A stretch of 42,353 nucleotides of DNA from Bacillota bacterium. GTDB taxonomy: Bacteria > Bacillota > Clostridia > Christensenellales > UMGS416. The stretch is taken from positions 1-42,353 of the forward strand of contig JAEYYW010000092.1 in assembly GCA_023428265.1 (NCBI GenBank), in the 5' to 3' direction. Below the pieces are notes generated by a model. That model was given only the letters and a program-made list of their open reading frames with translations. It was not told where the DNA came from and did not search any database. Positions 22,118 to 30,948 of this stretch are shown here, piece after piece (within the stretch, counting starts at the first letter, position 1; every line of letters starts with the position of its first letter). Made by a program: the position numbers and the translations under genes.

Positions 22118-24031
22118 TCATTGTTCGGTTTGATGATTCTCTTTTGCTTGCCTGTTTTGGTGCAAAAACCCCCACACAGCCTGAGCGCTTGGCTTGTTCA
22201 TCCCATCCACCGCCGCCAGTTCCTCCAGCGTCGCCGCCTCCAGCTGGGCCGGGATCGGATAAGCCCGTAACAGCGCCTTCATACGCTTCTGGCCAATGCC
22301 GGGGATATCCTCCAGCCTCGACTTCAATGTGCGTGCGGACCGGAGGCTGCGGTGATAGGTGATCGCAAACCGGTGCGCTTCGTCGCGCACCCGCTCCAGC
22401 AGGTGCAGCGCGGCAGAATTGCGCGGCAGCACAAGGGGGTCCGGCCGGTCCTCCAGGATGATTTCCTCATTGCGCTTGGCAAGGCCCACAGCGGGGATGC
22501 TCTCCACACCGCAGTCGCGCATGGCGTTGCGGCCAAACTCCAGCTGCACAGGGCCACCGTCAATCAGCACGAGATCCGGGAAGCGGGAGAATTTTCCGGT
22601 GTTGTAATCCCCGCCTGCTTCCACAAGCTGCGCCCGCTCCTCCAGACCGTGCCGGAACCGGCGGGTCAGCACCTCGCGCATGCTCTCAAAGTCATTGGCG
22701 CCTTCCACGGTTTTGATCTTAAAGCGGCGGTATTGGTTGCGGGCTGCCTTGCCATGCTCGAAGACCACCATCGAAGCCACGGAGTCGGTGCCCTGGATGT
22801 TGGAGATGTCGTAGCACTCAATGCGGTCCGGCGGCACGGCAAGGCCAAGAATATCCCCCAGAGCCTTCACGGCCCCGCCGGTGCGCTCCCACTCGCGCAG
22901 CCTGCCCGCCTTTTCACGCTCCACGCGCTCGCGGGCGTTGGCCTCGGCCATTTCCAGCAGCCGTACCTTTTCCCCCCGCTGGGGCACGGCAATTTCCACC
23001 TTGCGCCCGGCCCGGCCATGCAGATATTCCATCAGTTCGCTGGCGTTTGGCGGGAGCTCGCGCACCACGATGGTGCGCGGCAGCATCACGGCGTTCACAT
23101 AGAACTGGCCGATGAAGCTGCCCAGCACCGCGCCGGGGCTTTCTTCCGCCGAGCCCTCCAGCACAAAGCTCTCGCTGCCCACCACCTTGCCGCCCCGCAC
23201 GAGCATGAGCTGCACGGCGGCCTCGTTTTCCTCCGCGTGCAAGCCCAGCACATCCAGGTCTTCCTGCACCGTGGAAATCGCGTTCTGCTCGGTGGACGTC
23301 ATCACTTTTTCAACGGCCATCAGCTTGTCGCGCAGCGCCGCAGCCCGCTCAAAGTCCAGTTCATCTGCTGCCTGCTTCATCTGGCTGCGCAGCCCGGCAG
23401 CGATCTCGGCATGTTGGCCGGACAGGAATTTTACCACCTCGCCCAGCATCTCGTGATATTGCTCGCGGCTCACCCCTCCGCCGCAGGGGCCCAGGCAAAG
23501 GCCCAGCTGATAATTGAGGCAGGGCCGCTCCCCGCGCTCAATGGCCCGTCGGATATCCTTGGTGCAGGAGCGGATCGGGAACACCTTGCGCACCAGCTCC
23601 AGCGTGCGCCGCAGCGTGCCGGCGGAAAGATAGGGCCCGAAGTATTTGGCCCTGTCGTTTTTAGGCATGCGGCGGACGATCTCCAGCCGGGGGAAGTCCT
23701 CCTTCATGTCGATACGGAGATAGGGGAAATGTTTGTTGTCTTTCAACAGGATATTGTAGTGCGGGTGATGCTGCTTGATCAGGTTGCACTCCAGCATCAG
23801 CGCCTCGGCTTCGTTTTTGACCACGATGTAGCCGATGCTGGCGATATCCTGCACGAGCCGCCTGGTCTTTGGCTGCTCCCGCTGGGTGCTGAGCTGGAAA
23901 TAATTGCGCACGCGATTCTTCAGCGAAACGGCCTTGCCCACGTAGATCACGCGGCCGGCGGCGTTACGCATGATATATACGCCGGGGCTGTCCGGCAGGT
24001 TTTCCAATGTGGTTTGGAGTTCGTCGTTCAT
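22118..24031 (-). CDS. uvrC: UvrABC system protein C
   Basis: The incision nuclease of nucleotide excision repair, cutting on both sides of a lesion after UvrB loading. The 637 residues carry the GIY-YIG domain (SPGVYIMRNAAGRVIYVGKA, residues 13-32), a Cys-rich stretch (CTKDIRRAIERGERPCLNYQ, LGLCLGPCGGG), the UVR motif for UvrB near 200-235 (QMKQAADELDFERAAALRD), the RNase H-like C-terminal nuclease (ECYDISNIQGTDSV, DLVLIDGGPVQL), and HhH motifs (LEDIPGIGQKRMKALL). ATG 24031 matches the usual start. No Shine-Dalgarno is present, and the promoter -10 ends six bases upstream, so a leaderless message is predicted. Confidence 0.97.
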   Translation of the reverse strand: MNDELQTTLENLPDSPGVYIMRNAAGRVIYVGKAVSLKNRVRNYFQLSTQREQPKTRRLVQDIASIGYIVVKNEAEALMLECNLIKQHHPHYNILLKDNKHFPYLRIDMKEDFPRLEIVRRMPKNDRAKYFGPYLSAGTLRRTLELVRKVFPIRSCTKDIRRAIERGERPCLNYQLGLCLGPCGGGVSREQYHEMLGEVVKFLSGQHAEIAAGLRSQMKQAADELDFERAAALRDKLMAVEKVMTSTEQNAISTVQEDLDVLGLHAEENEAAVQLMLVRGGKVVGSESFVLEGSAEESPGAVLGSFIGQFYVNAVMLPRTIVVRELPPNASELMEYLHGRAGRKVEIAVPQRGEKVRLLEMAEANARERVEREKAGRLREWERTGGAVKALGDILGLAVPPDRIECYDISNIQGTDSVASMVVFEHGKAARNQYRRFKIKTVEGANDFESMREVLTRRFRHGLEERAQLVEAGGDYNTGKFSRFPDLVLIDGGPVQLEFGRNAMRDCGVESIPAVGLAKRNEEIILEDRPDPLVLPRNSAALHLLERVRDEAHRFAITYHRSLRSARTLKSRLEDIPGIGQKRMKALLRAYPIPAQLEAATLEELAAVDGMNKPSAQAVWGFLHQNRQAKENHQTEQ

Positions 24032-24037
24032 GGGGAT

Positions 24038-24066
24038 ATGATAGCATTGCGGGGGCAAAATGTAAA
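24038..24066 (-). promoter_or_regulatory. uvrC: Promoter placing transcription start at the uvrC ATG
   Basis: On the minus strand TTTACA (24066-24061), 17 bases, TATCAT (24043-24038). Six bases separate the -10 from ATG 24031, the same geometry as at the 8644 gene. Confidence 0.55.
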
Positions 24067-24093
24067 TTTGCATTCCGGCCTACTGACTACTGG

Positions 24094-25362
24094 CTACTGG
24101 CTACCGAATACTTCCTCCCTTGCCCTCTCAACCTCACCATCGCTTGGCTCCTCCTCCCCATAGCGGGCAAGGTTATAGGCATGGGCCAGCGCCGGGGCCG
24201 GGCGGGCAATTTCAGTGGCGGTGGCGGAGGGGCGAGGTGCACGACCAGTGGATATGAGCCGGCGCACATATTCGCGAAACAAAAAACGGGCTCGGCCTGC
24301 GTTGGTGGAAAAATCCGAGAGGCGCTCCCGCCGCCGGAAAAGCCGGGCAAATTTGCGCAGCTCCCTGCCTGCGCCGGAGAGGGCTTGGCCAAGCGTCATC
24401 AGCCGCTCGCTGCTTTCACTGTAGTCGTCGCTGTCATGCCAGCTGCCGAGCAGCGCCTTCAGCCGCTCGCTCAGTTTCCGCCAGAGCTTTGGGAAAAGTC
24501 TGTAGAGACCATAAAGTATCGCAGCCGCCACACAAATCAGAATGAACACCATCACAATGACGCCGAGCAACTGCATCAGCGGCGATGCTTCGCCGCCCGC
24601 CGGCATCGGCTGCTGCTCGCCGCCCTGCGGGGATTGGCTGCCCTCAGTGGGTGGAGACAGCACTGACGACAACCAGGAAATTACCGATACCACCCAATAG
24701 AGGAGCCTTTTGATCACGCCGGTTATGATGCCGCCGAGTGCGCTCACATTGGCGATCAAAAAGGTTACAGCCACAAACAGAACCGCCCCGACCGTGCCGT
24801 TGCGGCGCACCGCCGCCGGAATGCCGGACTCGGCATTGGCCCTGGCAGCTTTTCTCACGCCGCTGCGGTTCAGCGCCACCATCGCCACCGCAAACCAGAT
24901 CGATGCAGCAGCAATGACAAGCGGCCAGATCTGGCCGGCGTCCGGATTCTCCCGGGCGGTGAGGGTAAGGAGGAGGGCGGCAGCAAGCCACCCGCCAAGA
25001 GGCGCCAGCAACGAGCCAAGACCGGCTGAGGATTCGCCGGCGGTGACATACAGCCGCTCGGCCCACACGGCCAGGATTGCGCCGATGGCAACCATTATAT
25101 AGAGGTAGACCGGTTCAATCATCACGGCCCGGCCGGCAACCCAGGCCAGCAGCGCGGCCGGCACCGCCGCTGCCGCAATCTGAAGCAAGGGGTGCCGCCT
25201 GCCAAGCAGCAAGCCTGTCACAATTCCAATGGCAGCAAACGCAAGGCCGGAAAACAACACAAAGCGGGCCAGCGCCACGCCGGCAGCAAGGCTGGCCGCC
25301 GCAAACAGCAGCGCCAGCACCGTCAGCACAGCGGCAAGGCTGCGGAGTATTTTCTCACCCAT
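24094..25362 (-). CDS. Multi-pass membrane protein of the MoxR-DUF58 operon (DUF4129-like)
   Basis: A 422-residue protein with about eight membrane helices in the first 240 residues and another near 263-285 (LLGVIVMVFILICVAAAILYGLY). A cytosolic C-terminal region follows, with LFREYVRRLISTGRAPRPSATATEIA, which has the pattern of the DUF4129 domain found at the end of transglutaminase-like membrane proteins. No transglutaminase Cys-His-Asp triad is visible. It overlaps the DUF58 gene by eight bases and has GGAGGG before ATG 25362. It is likely the membrane partner of the MoxR/DUF58 pair; the cargo is unknown. Confidence 0.7.
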   Translation of the reverse strand: MGEKILRSLAAVLTVLALLFAAASLAAGVALARFVLFSGLAFAAIGIVTGLLLGRRHPLLQIAAAAVPAALLAWVAGRAVMIEPVYLYIMVAIGAILAVWAERLYVTAGESSAGLGSLLAPLGGWLAAALLLTLTARENPDAGQIWPLVIAAASIWFAVAMVALNRSGVRKAARANAESGIPAAVRRNGTVGAVLFVAVTFLIANVSALGGIITGVIKRLLYWVVSVISWLSSVLSPPTEGSQSPQGGEQQPMPAGGEASPLMQLLGVIVMVFILICVAAAILYGLYRLFPKLWRKLSERLKALLGSWHDSDDYSESSERLMTLGQALSGAGRELRKFARLFRRRERLSDFSTNAGRARFLFREYVRRLISTGRAPRPSATATEIARPAPALAHAYNLARYGEEEPSDGEVERAREEVFGSQ

Positions 25363-26446
25363 TGGCTTGCCCTCCGGATGGGTTTATCCAGGTCACCGAG
25401 TTTTCCATGTGCCGGAGCCGGCCTGCCCGCTCCTCCAGGTTGGGGCTCCAGTAGTGGGAAACCATCAGCACATCCATGCCGGTGATGCCCCTGCCCAGCA
25501 CCTCGTCATCCAGCCATTGATGGAAGCTGCGGCGGCGCACGATCCTGACGCGGGCCATGGCCTCCAGCATCTGCACCAGATGGCCCTGGCCGCCGCCCAC
25601 CGGCACCTCCACGGGCCGGTCGTCGAGAGCGGCCCAACGGCCGTTGCACAGAAAGCCTGTCTCCACACCGTTTTTCAGTGCCCACTCGGCATAAGTGGCG
25701 GCAAGGGAGATGCTCTGCTCGATGCTCAGTGATTCCTCCTCGTTGAGCTCGCCCCACTGGTCTTCGGTGAGCTGCATGTTCACAACCAGCAGCAAGCGGG
25801 GGTTTGCGGTGTAGTCGCGGGTTTTCACCTTGAGCGAGCCGGTGCGGGCCGTGGCGGCCCAGTGCACGTCGCGCAGCGTGTCGCCCCGCAGGAAGGGGCG
25901 GATGCCGTTCACCAGAAAAGGATCCGGCTCAATGAAGCGGCGCACAACCACATCGCCCTGCCAGCGGCGGGACGGCACATTGAGCGCGCTGAAATCCAGA
26001 ATGCGCGGGTAGACCACAAGCTCCATCGGGTTTGCCAGCGTGGCCGAGCATTCGCAGGCGCCAAAGAGATCACCGGTGGAGAGCGCGACGGAATCCACAG
26101 TGTAGCAGCCCCGGCGCACGCAGGTCACCGCGTGGGTGCGGGTGATCTTCCGCCACGGGCCCAGTGTGAACATGCTGCGGTGGTAGCTGTCGTCAGCGAG
26201 GGCCAGGTTTTCCTGGCTCTTGAAACGGAGATGCCGCGACATCCGGGCTTCCACCTTGAGCCACGGCACCGGCAGAATCTTGGCATTAGAAATTTCCTCC
26301 ACCAACTCCACCCGCTGGCCCTCATAGACCGCCGGGGCGCTGAACGTGCGGCGATAGGAAACCGCCTTCATGCCAAACAGCCGGAACACCGCCGCCTGCA
26401 GCACGGCCAGGATCAGGGCCGACGCCAGCAGACCAAAGATGGTCAT
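25355..26446 (-). CDS. DUF58 domain protein
   Basis: A 363-residue protein with one N-terminal membrane helix (IFGLLASALILAVLQAAVF), a beta-rich region (YEGQRVELVEEISN, VRRGCYTVDSV), and the DUF58 core PFLRGDTLRDVHWAATARTGSLKVK near 205-230, followed by a VWA-like fold (LLLVVNMQL, SISLAATYAEWALKNGVETGF). It starts at ATG 26446, overlapping the MoxR stop by four bases (ATGA), with GGAGGA upstream. DUF58 proteins partner MoxR ATPases, probably as adaptors in metal loading or complex assembly. Confidence 0.9.
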   Translation of the reverse strand: MTIFGLLASALILAVLQAAVFRLFGMKAVSYRRTFSAPAVYEGQRVELVEEISNAKILPVPWLKVEARMSRHLRFKSQENLALADDSYHRSMFTLGPWRKITRTHAVTCVRRGCYTVDSVALSTGDLFGACECSATLANPMELVVYPRILDFSALNVPSRRWQGDVVVRRFIEPDPFLVNGIRPFLRGDTLRDVHWAATARTGSLKVKTRDYTANPRLLLVVNMQLTEDQWGELNEEESLSIEQSISLAATYAEWALKNGVETGFLCNGRWAALDDRPVEVPVGGGQGHLVQMLEAMARVRIVRRRSFHQWLDDEVLGRGITGMDVLMVSHYWSPNLEERAGRLRHMENSVTWINPSGGQANG

Positions 26447-27405
26447 TGATCCTCCTCCGCAGCCTCTGTGGGCACGGGCACCTGTGAAAGCACCTTTTCC
26501 ACCACTTCCTCCGATGCGCGGCCAGCCCCGCCGAAGCTGCTGCGGCAGATGATGCGGTGGCTCAGCACGGCGCGGGCTACCGCCTTCACATCGTCGGGCT
26601 GCACAAAACTGCGGCCGGCAATGGCGGCCCACGCCTGCGCGGCGCGCATCAGCGCCAGGCTGCCGCGGGGGCTCACGCCCAGGATCACGGCCTCCGCCAC
26701 GCGGGTGTGCTCCACGATCTGAATAATGTAACGCCGCACATCGTCAGCCACGGTCACCTTTGTCACCGCTTTCTGGGCCTCCACGATGTCCTGCGAGGAG
26801 GCGACGGCCTGCAAGGTTTCCAGCGGGCTGTCCGTGATGAAGCGGCTCAGCACGGCCACGGCCTCCTCAGTGGAGGGGTAGCCCATTTTGGTTTTGATGA
26901 AGAAACGGTCCAGCTGCGCTTCCGGCAGCGGGAACGTGCCCTGTGTTTCGATGGGGTTCTGCGTGGCAATCACCAGAAAGGGCGGGTCAAGGCGGTATGT
27001 CTGGCCATCGGCGGTGACCTGCCGCTCCTCCATGCTCTCCAAGAGTGCCGACTGGCTCCGGGGCGTGGCGCGGTTGATCTCGTCGGCCAGCACGATGTTG
27101 GCAAACACCGGCCCCGGTTGAAAGCGGAACTCCACTGCCTTCTGGTCAAAGATGCTCATGCCGGTGATGTCGCTGGGCAGCAGATCCGGCGTGAACTGGA
27201 TGCGCTTGAAAGAAAGGCTCAAAGACCTGGCCATTGCCTTGGCGAGCATCGTTTTGCCGGTGCCGGGAACATCCTCCAGCAGCACATGGCCCTGCGACAG
27301 CATCGCAACCAAAAGAAGGTTGACGGTGTCGCCGCGCCCCACGATCACCTTGCCAATATTATCCCGCAGGCGTTTGGCGACGGCCTGCACACCTTCCACG
27401 CTCAT
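26443..27405 (-). CDS. MoxR-family AAA+ ATPase
   Basis: A 320-residue AAA+ ATPase of the AAA_3/MoxR type. Walker A is DVPGTGKT at 45-52, Walker B IVLADEINRA with Asp108-Glu109, then sensor-1 VIATQNPIE and the C-terminal lid with SPRGSLALMRAAQAWAAI. MoxR proteins act as chaperone-like ATPases that activate partner proteins. It is the first gene of a three-gene overlapping operon with DUF58 and the DUF4129-like membrane protein. AGGAGA lies before ATG 27405, and an extended -10 promoter is about 35 bp upstream. Confidence 0.95.
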   Translation of the reverse strand: MSVEGVQAVAKRLRDNIGKVIVGRGDTVNLLLVAMLSQGHVLLEDVPGTGKTMLAKAMARSLSLSFKRIQFTPDLLPSDITGMSIFDQKAVEFRFQPGPVFANIVLADEINRATPRSQSALLESMEERQVTADGQTYRLDPPFLVIATQNPIETQGTFPLPEAQLDRFFIKTKMGYPSTEEAVAVLSRFITDSPLETLQAVASSQDIVEAQKAVTKVTVADDVRRYIIQIVEHTRVAEAVILGVSPRGSLALMRAAQAWAAIAGRSFVQPDDVKAVARAVLSHRIICRSSFGGAGRASEEVVEKVLSQVPVPTEAAEEDQ

Positions 27406-27437
27406 AACTTTCTCCTGTCATTGGTTTGATTGAGGTA

Positions 27438-27446
27438 ATTATAGCA
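27438..27446 (-). promoter_or_regulatory. Extended -10 promoter of the MoxR operon
   Basis: On the minus strand TGCTATAAT (27446-27438), a perfect extended -10 element, 32 bp before ATG 27405. No convincing -35 is seen. Confidence 0.6.
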
Positions 27447-27505
27447 GATGAGCTGCGTTTTGAAATGCAAATGGCAGCCAAAACCTTGCAAGGTGGCTTT
27501 TATTC

Positions 27506-28255
27506 TCATTCTTTGCTCCGGAAGCAGACGAGCCCCCGCCAGCTAAACAGCCCGCGGCTGCCGCAGGTCCAGGCGCTTTCAAAGTCAAACTCCACACGGC
27601 AGCCTTCCGAGGATGCGGTGGCGATCCATCGGCCGGATCTGCGCTGGAGCGCCGTGAGCACCACCCAATGGAATTGCAGGTCTGATTGGGTGGGGGTCCC
27701 CAACGCGTCGGCATGGGGCACGCTTGCCAGACACTGGTTGCGCATGTTGAGCATCGCAACGGGGCTGTCTGCGCGCAGCCAATTGAGCGCGGCCTGCACG
27801 GCACTGTCCACCGTTGTGTTGCGGTGCTCCACCACTTCGCCGGACAGGTCTGCGCCGCGGCTGGCCGCAAAGGCTTCACTGTAGCGCACAAACCGCTTGA
27901 TCGACGTCAGTCCTCCATAGGGGATATCCAGCGAATGAATGCTGGTGGGCCGCACAAACCGGATCACATCCTCCATATGGCGCAGAAACTCTGCTTTGAC
28001 CGGATGCAGCGGGTCGCCGTGATATAGATTCTTCAGCCGGCCGCCACGACGGGCCAGCCAGGCAAAGATGTCGGCGGCGGCCACGGCCCCGCAGCCGCTC
28101 AGCCGGCCCACCCTGGTGCCATACCAGGCCTGATCACCGCCGTAATAGGCAATGGCTCCGCCCACCACCGATTCCTCTGCCACAGGCAGGAACCGCGCGG
28201 CGTCGCTGAGCTGCGCGCCCACCTCATCCACGGTTTCATACTCCGGTCCAGCCAT
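27506..28255 (-). CDS. C39-like (papain-fold) protein of unknown function
   Basis: A 249-residue soluble protein. A possible nucleophile region, RLSGCGAVAAADIFAWLA (about residues 51-68), and a later QFHWVVLTAL with a His followed by beta strands, give the Cys...His layout of C39/papain-like folds. No secretion signal or ABC partner is evident, so peptidase activity is uncertain. ATG 28255 is chosen because a G-rich stretch precedes it; ATG 28267 is the alternative. An extended -10 promoter is directly upstream. It is the next gene upstream of the MoxR operon but has its own promoter. Confidence 0.55.
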   Translation of the reverse strand: MAGPEYETVDEVGAQLSDAARFLPVAEESVVGGAIAYYGGDQAWYGTRVGRLSGCGAVAAADIFAWLARRGGRLKNLYHGDPLHPVKAEFLRHMEDVIRFVRPTSIHSLDIPYGGLTSIKRFVRYSEAFAASRGADLSGEVVEHRNTTVDSAVQAALNWLRADSPVAMLNMRNQCLASVPHADALGTPTQSDLQFHWVVLTALQRRSGRWIATASSEGCRVEFDFESAWTCGSRGLFSWRGLVCFRSKE

Positions 28256-28282
28256 GTATGCCCCCATTGAATAGATGCCTGG

Positions 28283-28291
28283 ATTTTATCA
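28283..28291 (-). promoter_or_regulatory. Extended -10 promoter of the C39-like gene
   Basis: On the minus strand TGATAAAAT (28291-28283), preceded by a weak TTGTCC at 18 bases from the hexamer. Transcription should begin near 28276, leaving a leader of about 20 nt to ATG 28255. Confidence 0.5.
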
Positions 28292-28359
28292 TATGATCGC
28301 AAAACCGGACAAGTGACGGCAGGATATGCCAGAAAATGGATGCCGCCGTTCTTATCGCG

Positions 28360-30744
28360 TCAGACGCCTCGTAAATAATGACCCTTGGTGTATCCCTGCC
28401 CCTTCAGTTCCTCAACAGGCCCGCCGGCAAGGGCTGCGCGAAACAACGTGACCAGCCTCCGCGCTTCCTCCGGTGTTTCATCGTGGATGAAAAGCCGGAG
28501 CATCGACACACCGGCCTGCTCCAGCCTCCGGGCCAGTTGGGGCACTGCCAGCCGGTCACCGTTGAGGATCACGCTGCGGCAGTCCAGCGGATCGCAGACC
28601 ACCGGGAACCATGCGCCCATCCGGTCAATGAGCTCGTGCCGGCCAACCTTGCCGCACAGGCCGCAGGGCTTGCCCTCCTGCCCCGCAAGCTCGGCCCCTA
28701 TCGGGCAATGGGCGCTGAACATCAGCGGCAGCCTGCCATAGACAGCCGCTTCCTTCTCCAGCCCGCCGTCAGCCAGCGCGGCAACCTGCTCCATCAAAAG
28801 CTCATGGGAGAGCGTGACACCCTCCAGGCCCAGCGAGGCGTATGCCTGCAGCGCCAGACCGTTGAAAGCGTTGAGCGAAGCCCCGCCGTAAAGGGGCAAC
28901 CCGCAGCCCTTCAGCATCTCCAGATGGGCCATGTTGCCGATCAAGACACCCCGGGCGCCAAGCCCCGCCAGAGCTCCGGCGGCAGATGCAATGAGCCCAT
29001 CCAGCCTGCCGTTGGTGACCGGCGGCAGCCAGGCCATCAGAACCGTTTGGTCAGCCAGGCCAGCCAACTGCCCCTGCGCCAATGCCGCAAACGGCACATA
29101 GACCCGATCGGCCAGCGGCAGGGCTTCCGCATACTCCTGCCTCCACTGCCAGAAGTATAGGGACAGCCCGGCCCGCACCGGGCTTGGCCGGGCCATCGGC
29201 GGCAGCCGGCAAGGCGGGGCCACGCGTTGTGGATACCGGCTGGCACGGGCCTGCTCCATCTGCCCCAAAGCCGCGCGGCGCAGCCCGTTGAGCTCGGAAA
29301 GCCTGGCGGCCACCCGGCCATCAAGGTCAACGTCTATTTGTTCAAAGGCAAAGGGCATATCGCCCGTCTTGGCAAGCTGCTCCCTGGCAGCCTCGACGGC
29401 AAGGGGCAGCGTGCGGGCCTCCTCGGCGGGGCTCTCTCCTTCGGCTAAGCCCCGGTGACCGTCTCCATCCCACACCTCGAAGCGCAGCGGCGCGCCGACG
29501 CATGCGATCAGCCTGCCATTGACGGCGACCTTGCGCCTGGGCCTGCCGCCATAGGTGGCTGCGGCCCGCATCAGCCGGGCCTTGTCAGAGGTCTTGTAGA
29601 GCGGGTCACCGGGCCGGATCGACCCCTTGACGCTGCCAATCACCGCCCGGCCGGCGCCGGCGGATTTCTCCGCCCTGCCACCCACCTGGATCATCGTCAC
29701 GATGCCGCCGGGCATTGTGGCATTGGCAAACTCCACGCCGTCGCCCAAGGACACCGGAGCGGTCAGTTGAACTTCCACAGCCCCGCCCGGCTTGCCAGCG
29801 GACAGCGCCCTGCCCACCGGCACGCCCCAGTGCTTGGGCCGCTCGCGGCTGATCAAGCCACGGCCGAGCCGGCCCTTCAGATAGCCGGTGGAAAACCCAC
29901 CCCGGTTGAATGCCTGCATCAGCTCCAGCAGATCCTCCCGCTCCACACGGAAAGGCCCGCCCCCGGCCAGCATGTCCAGATATTTCCGATAAACGGCGGT
30001 GACAACGGCCACGTATTCCGGCGACTTCATCCGCCCCTCGATCTTGAGCGACGCCACGCCGGCCCGGGCCAGCTCCGGCAACAGCTCCACAACGCAGAGA
30101 TCCTTGGGGCTTAGCAAATAGCCCTTGGTGTCTCCCAACTGATAAGGCAGCCGGCAGGGCTGCGCGCAGCGCCCGCGGTTGCCGCTGCGCCCGCCGATCA
30201 GGCTGCTCATCAGGCACTGGCCCGAATAGCAGACGCACAGCGCCCCATGGGCAAACACCTCCACCGGGATCGGCGAGGCCTTAGCAGCCTCCGCAATCTC
30301 TGGGATGGAAAGCTCCCTGGCCAGGATGGCGCGGGAAAACCCGAGAGGAGCCAGCGCCCGGATGCCCCCGGCGCTGTAAACGGTGCCTTGCGTGCTCAGG
30401 TGCAGCGGCAGCTCCGGAATGCATTGGCGGAGCGCCGAGGCGAAGCCCAGATCCTGCACGATTAAGGCGTCGGCTCCAGCCAGATAGACCTGGCCGGCAG
30501 CGTCCAACGCCTGCTGCATCTCGCTGTCGGAGACCAGCGTGTTCATTGTGATATAGATATTCACACCGCGCACATGGGCATACTCAATGGCCTGGCGCAT
30601 TTCGTCATCGTCGAAATTAGCAGCGTTTTGGCGTGCGTTGAACAGCCTGCCGCCCATGTAGACGGCGTCGGCGCCGTTTTCCACGGCAGCTTTCAATTGG
30701 TCCATGCCCCCGGCGGGGCTCAGTAATTCTGGTAAATGATTCAT
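28360..30744 (-). CDS. U32 family protein, long form (RlhA/YhbU-like)
   Basis: A 794-residue protein. The N-terminal half is a TIM-barrel U32 domain: ELLSPAGGMDQLKAAVENGADAVYMG at residues 6-31, and the family signature EVFAHGALCVCYSGQC, with cysteines continuing into GNRGRCAQPCR near 165-200. The C-terminal half holds a second barrel-like module and another Cys cluster (HCPIGAEL, CGLCGK, VVCDPLDC), fitting iron-sulfur-dependent U32 enzymes. The family includes RlhA, which hydroxylates a 23S rRNA cytidine, and ubiquinone/tRNA hydroxylases; peptidase activity is historic annotation. No Shine-Dalgarno is seen before ATG 30744. It stands alone between the C39-like gene and a lipoprotein. Confidence 0.85.
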   Translation of the reverse strand: MNHLPELLSPAGGMDQLKAAVENGADAVYMGGRLFNARQNAANFDDDEMRQAIEYAHVRGVNIYITMNTLVSDSEMQQALDAAGQVYLAGADALIVQDLGFASALRQCIPELPLHLSTQGTVYSAGGIRALAPLGFSRAILARELSIPEIAEAAKASPIPVEVFAHGALCVCYSGQCLMSSLIGGRSGNRGRCAQPCRLPYQLGDTKGYLLSPKDLCVVELLPELARAGVASLKIEGRMKSPEYVAVVTAVYRKYLDMLAGGGPFRVEREDLLELMQAFNRGGFSTGYLKGRLGRGLISRERPKHWGVPVGRALSAGKPGGAVEVQLTAPVSLGDGVEFANATMPGGIVTMIQVGGRAEKSAGAGRAVIGSVKGSIRPGDPLYKTSDKARLMRAAATYGGRPRRKVAVNGRLIACVGAPLRFEVWDGDGHRGLAEGESPAEEARTLPLAVEAAREQLAKTGDMPFAFEQIDVDLDGRVAARLSELNGLRRAALGQMEQARASRYPQRVAPPCRLPPMARPSPVRAGLSLYFWQWRQEYAEALPLADRVYVPFAALAQGQLAGLADQTVLMAWLPPVTNGRLDGLIASAAGALAGLGARGVLIGNMAHLEMLKGCGLPLYGGASLNAFNGLALQAYASLGLEGVTLSHELLMEQVAALADGGLEKEAAVYGRLPLMFSAHCPIGAELAGQEGKPCGLCGKVGRHELIDRMGAWFPVVCDPLDCRSVILNGDRLAVPQLARRLEQAGVSMLRLFIHDETPEEARRLVTLFRAALAGGPVEELKGQGYTKGHYLRGV

Positions 30745-30948
30745 AATGATACTATTCTGGACAATATACAGAAAAAAAGCAATGGGGAATCACCGCAGAT
30801 ACGGCAGCCCACCTAACAACAATTAACTTGGTAGAAGAAAACAGAATATTGCTAATCAAATTCATCCGGATCGATAAGACTGTGACATACTTGCCAGTGA
30901 GCCGCTTGAACGCGGCAGCCATGTGTATGGCATCAAGAGCTGGGAATA

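Noticed and set aside
22352..24163. A 600-codon open frame antisense to uvrC, and similar long antisense frames over htpG (11090-12529), rsmB (38042-39457) and the flippase (12919-14223)
   Set aside because: They lie opposite certain genes, have His/Gln/Arg/Pro-rich compositions expected from GC-rich complement strands, and have no ribosome sites or recognisable domains.
30901..30916. GCCGC/GCGGC hairpin after the lipoprotein gene as a terminator
   Set aside because: Short 5-bp stem without a T run; not enough to call.
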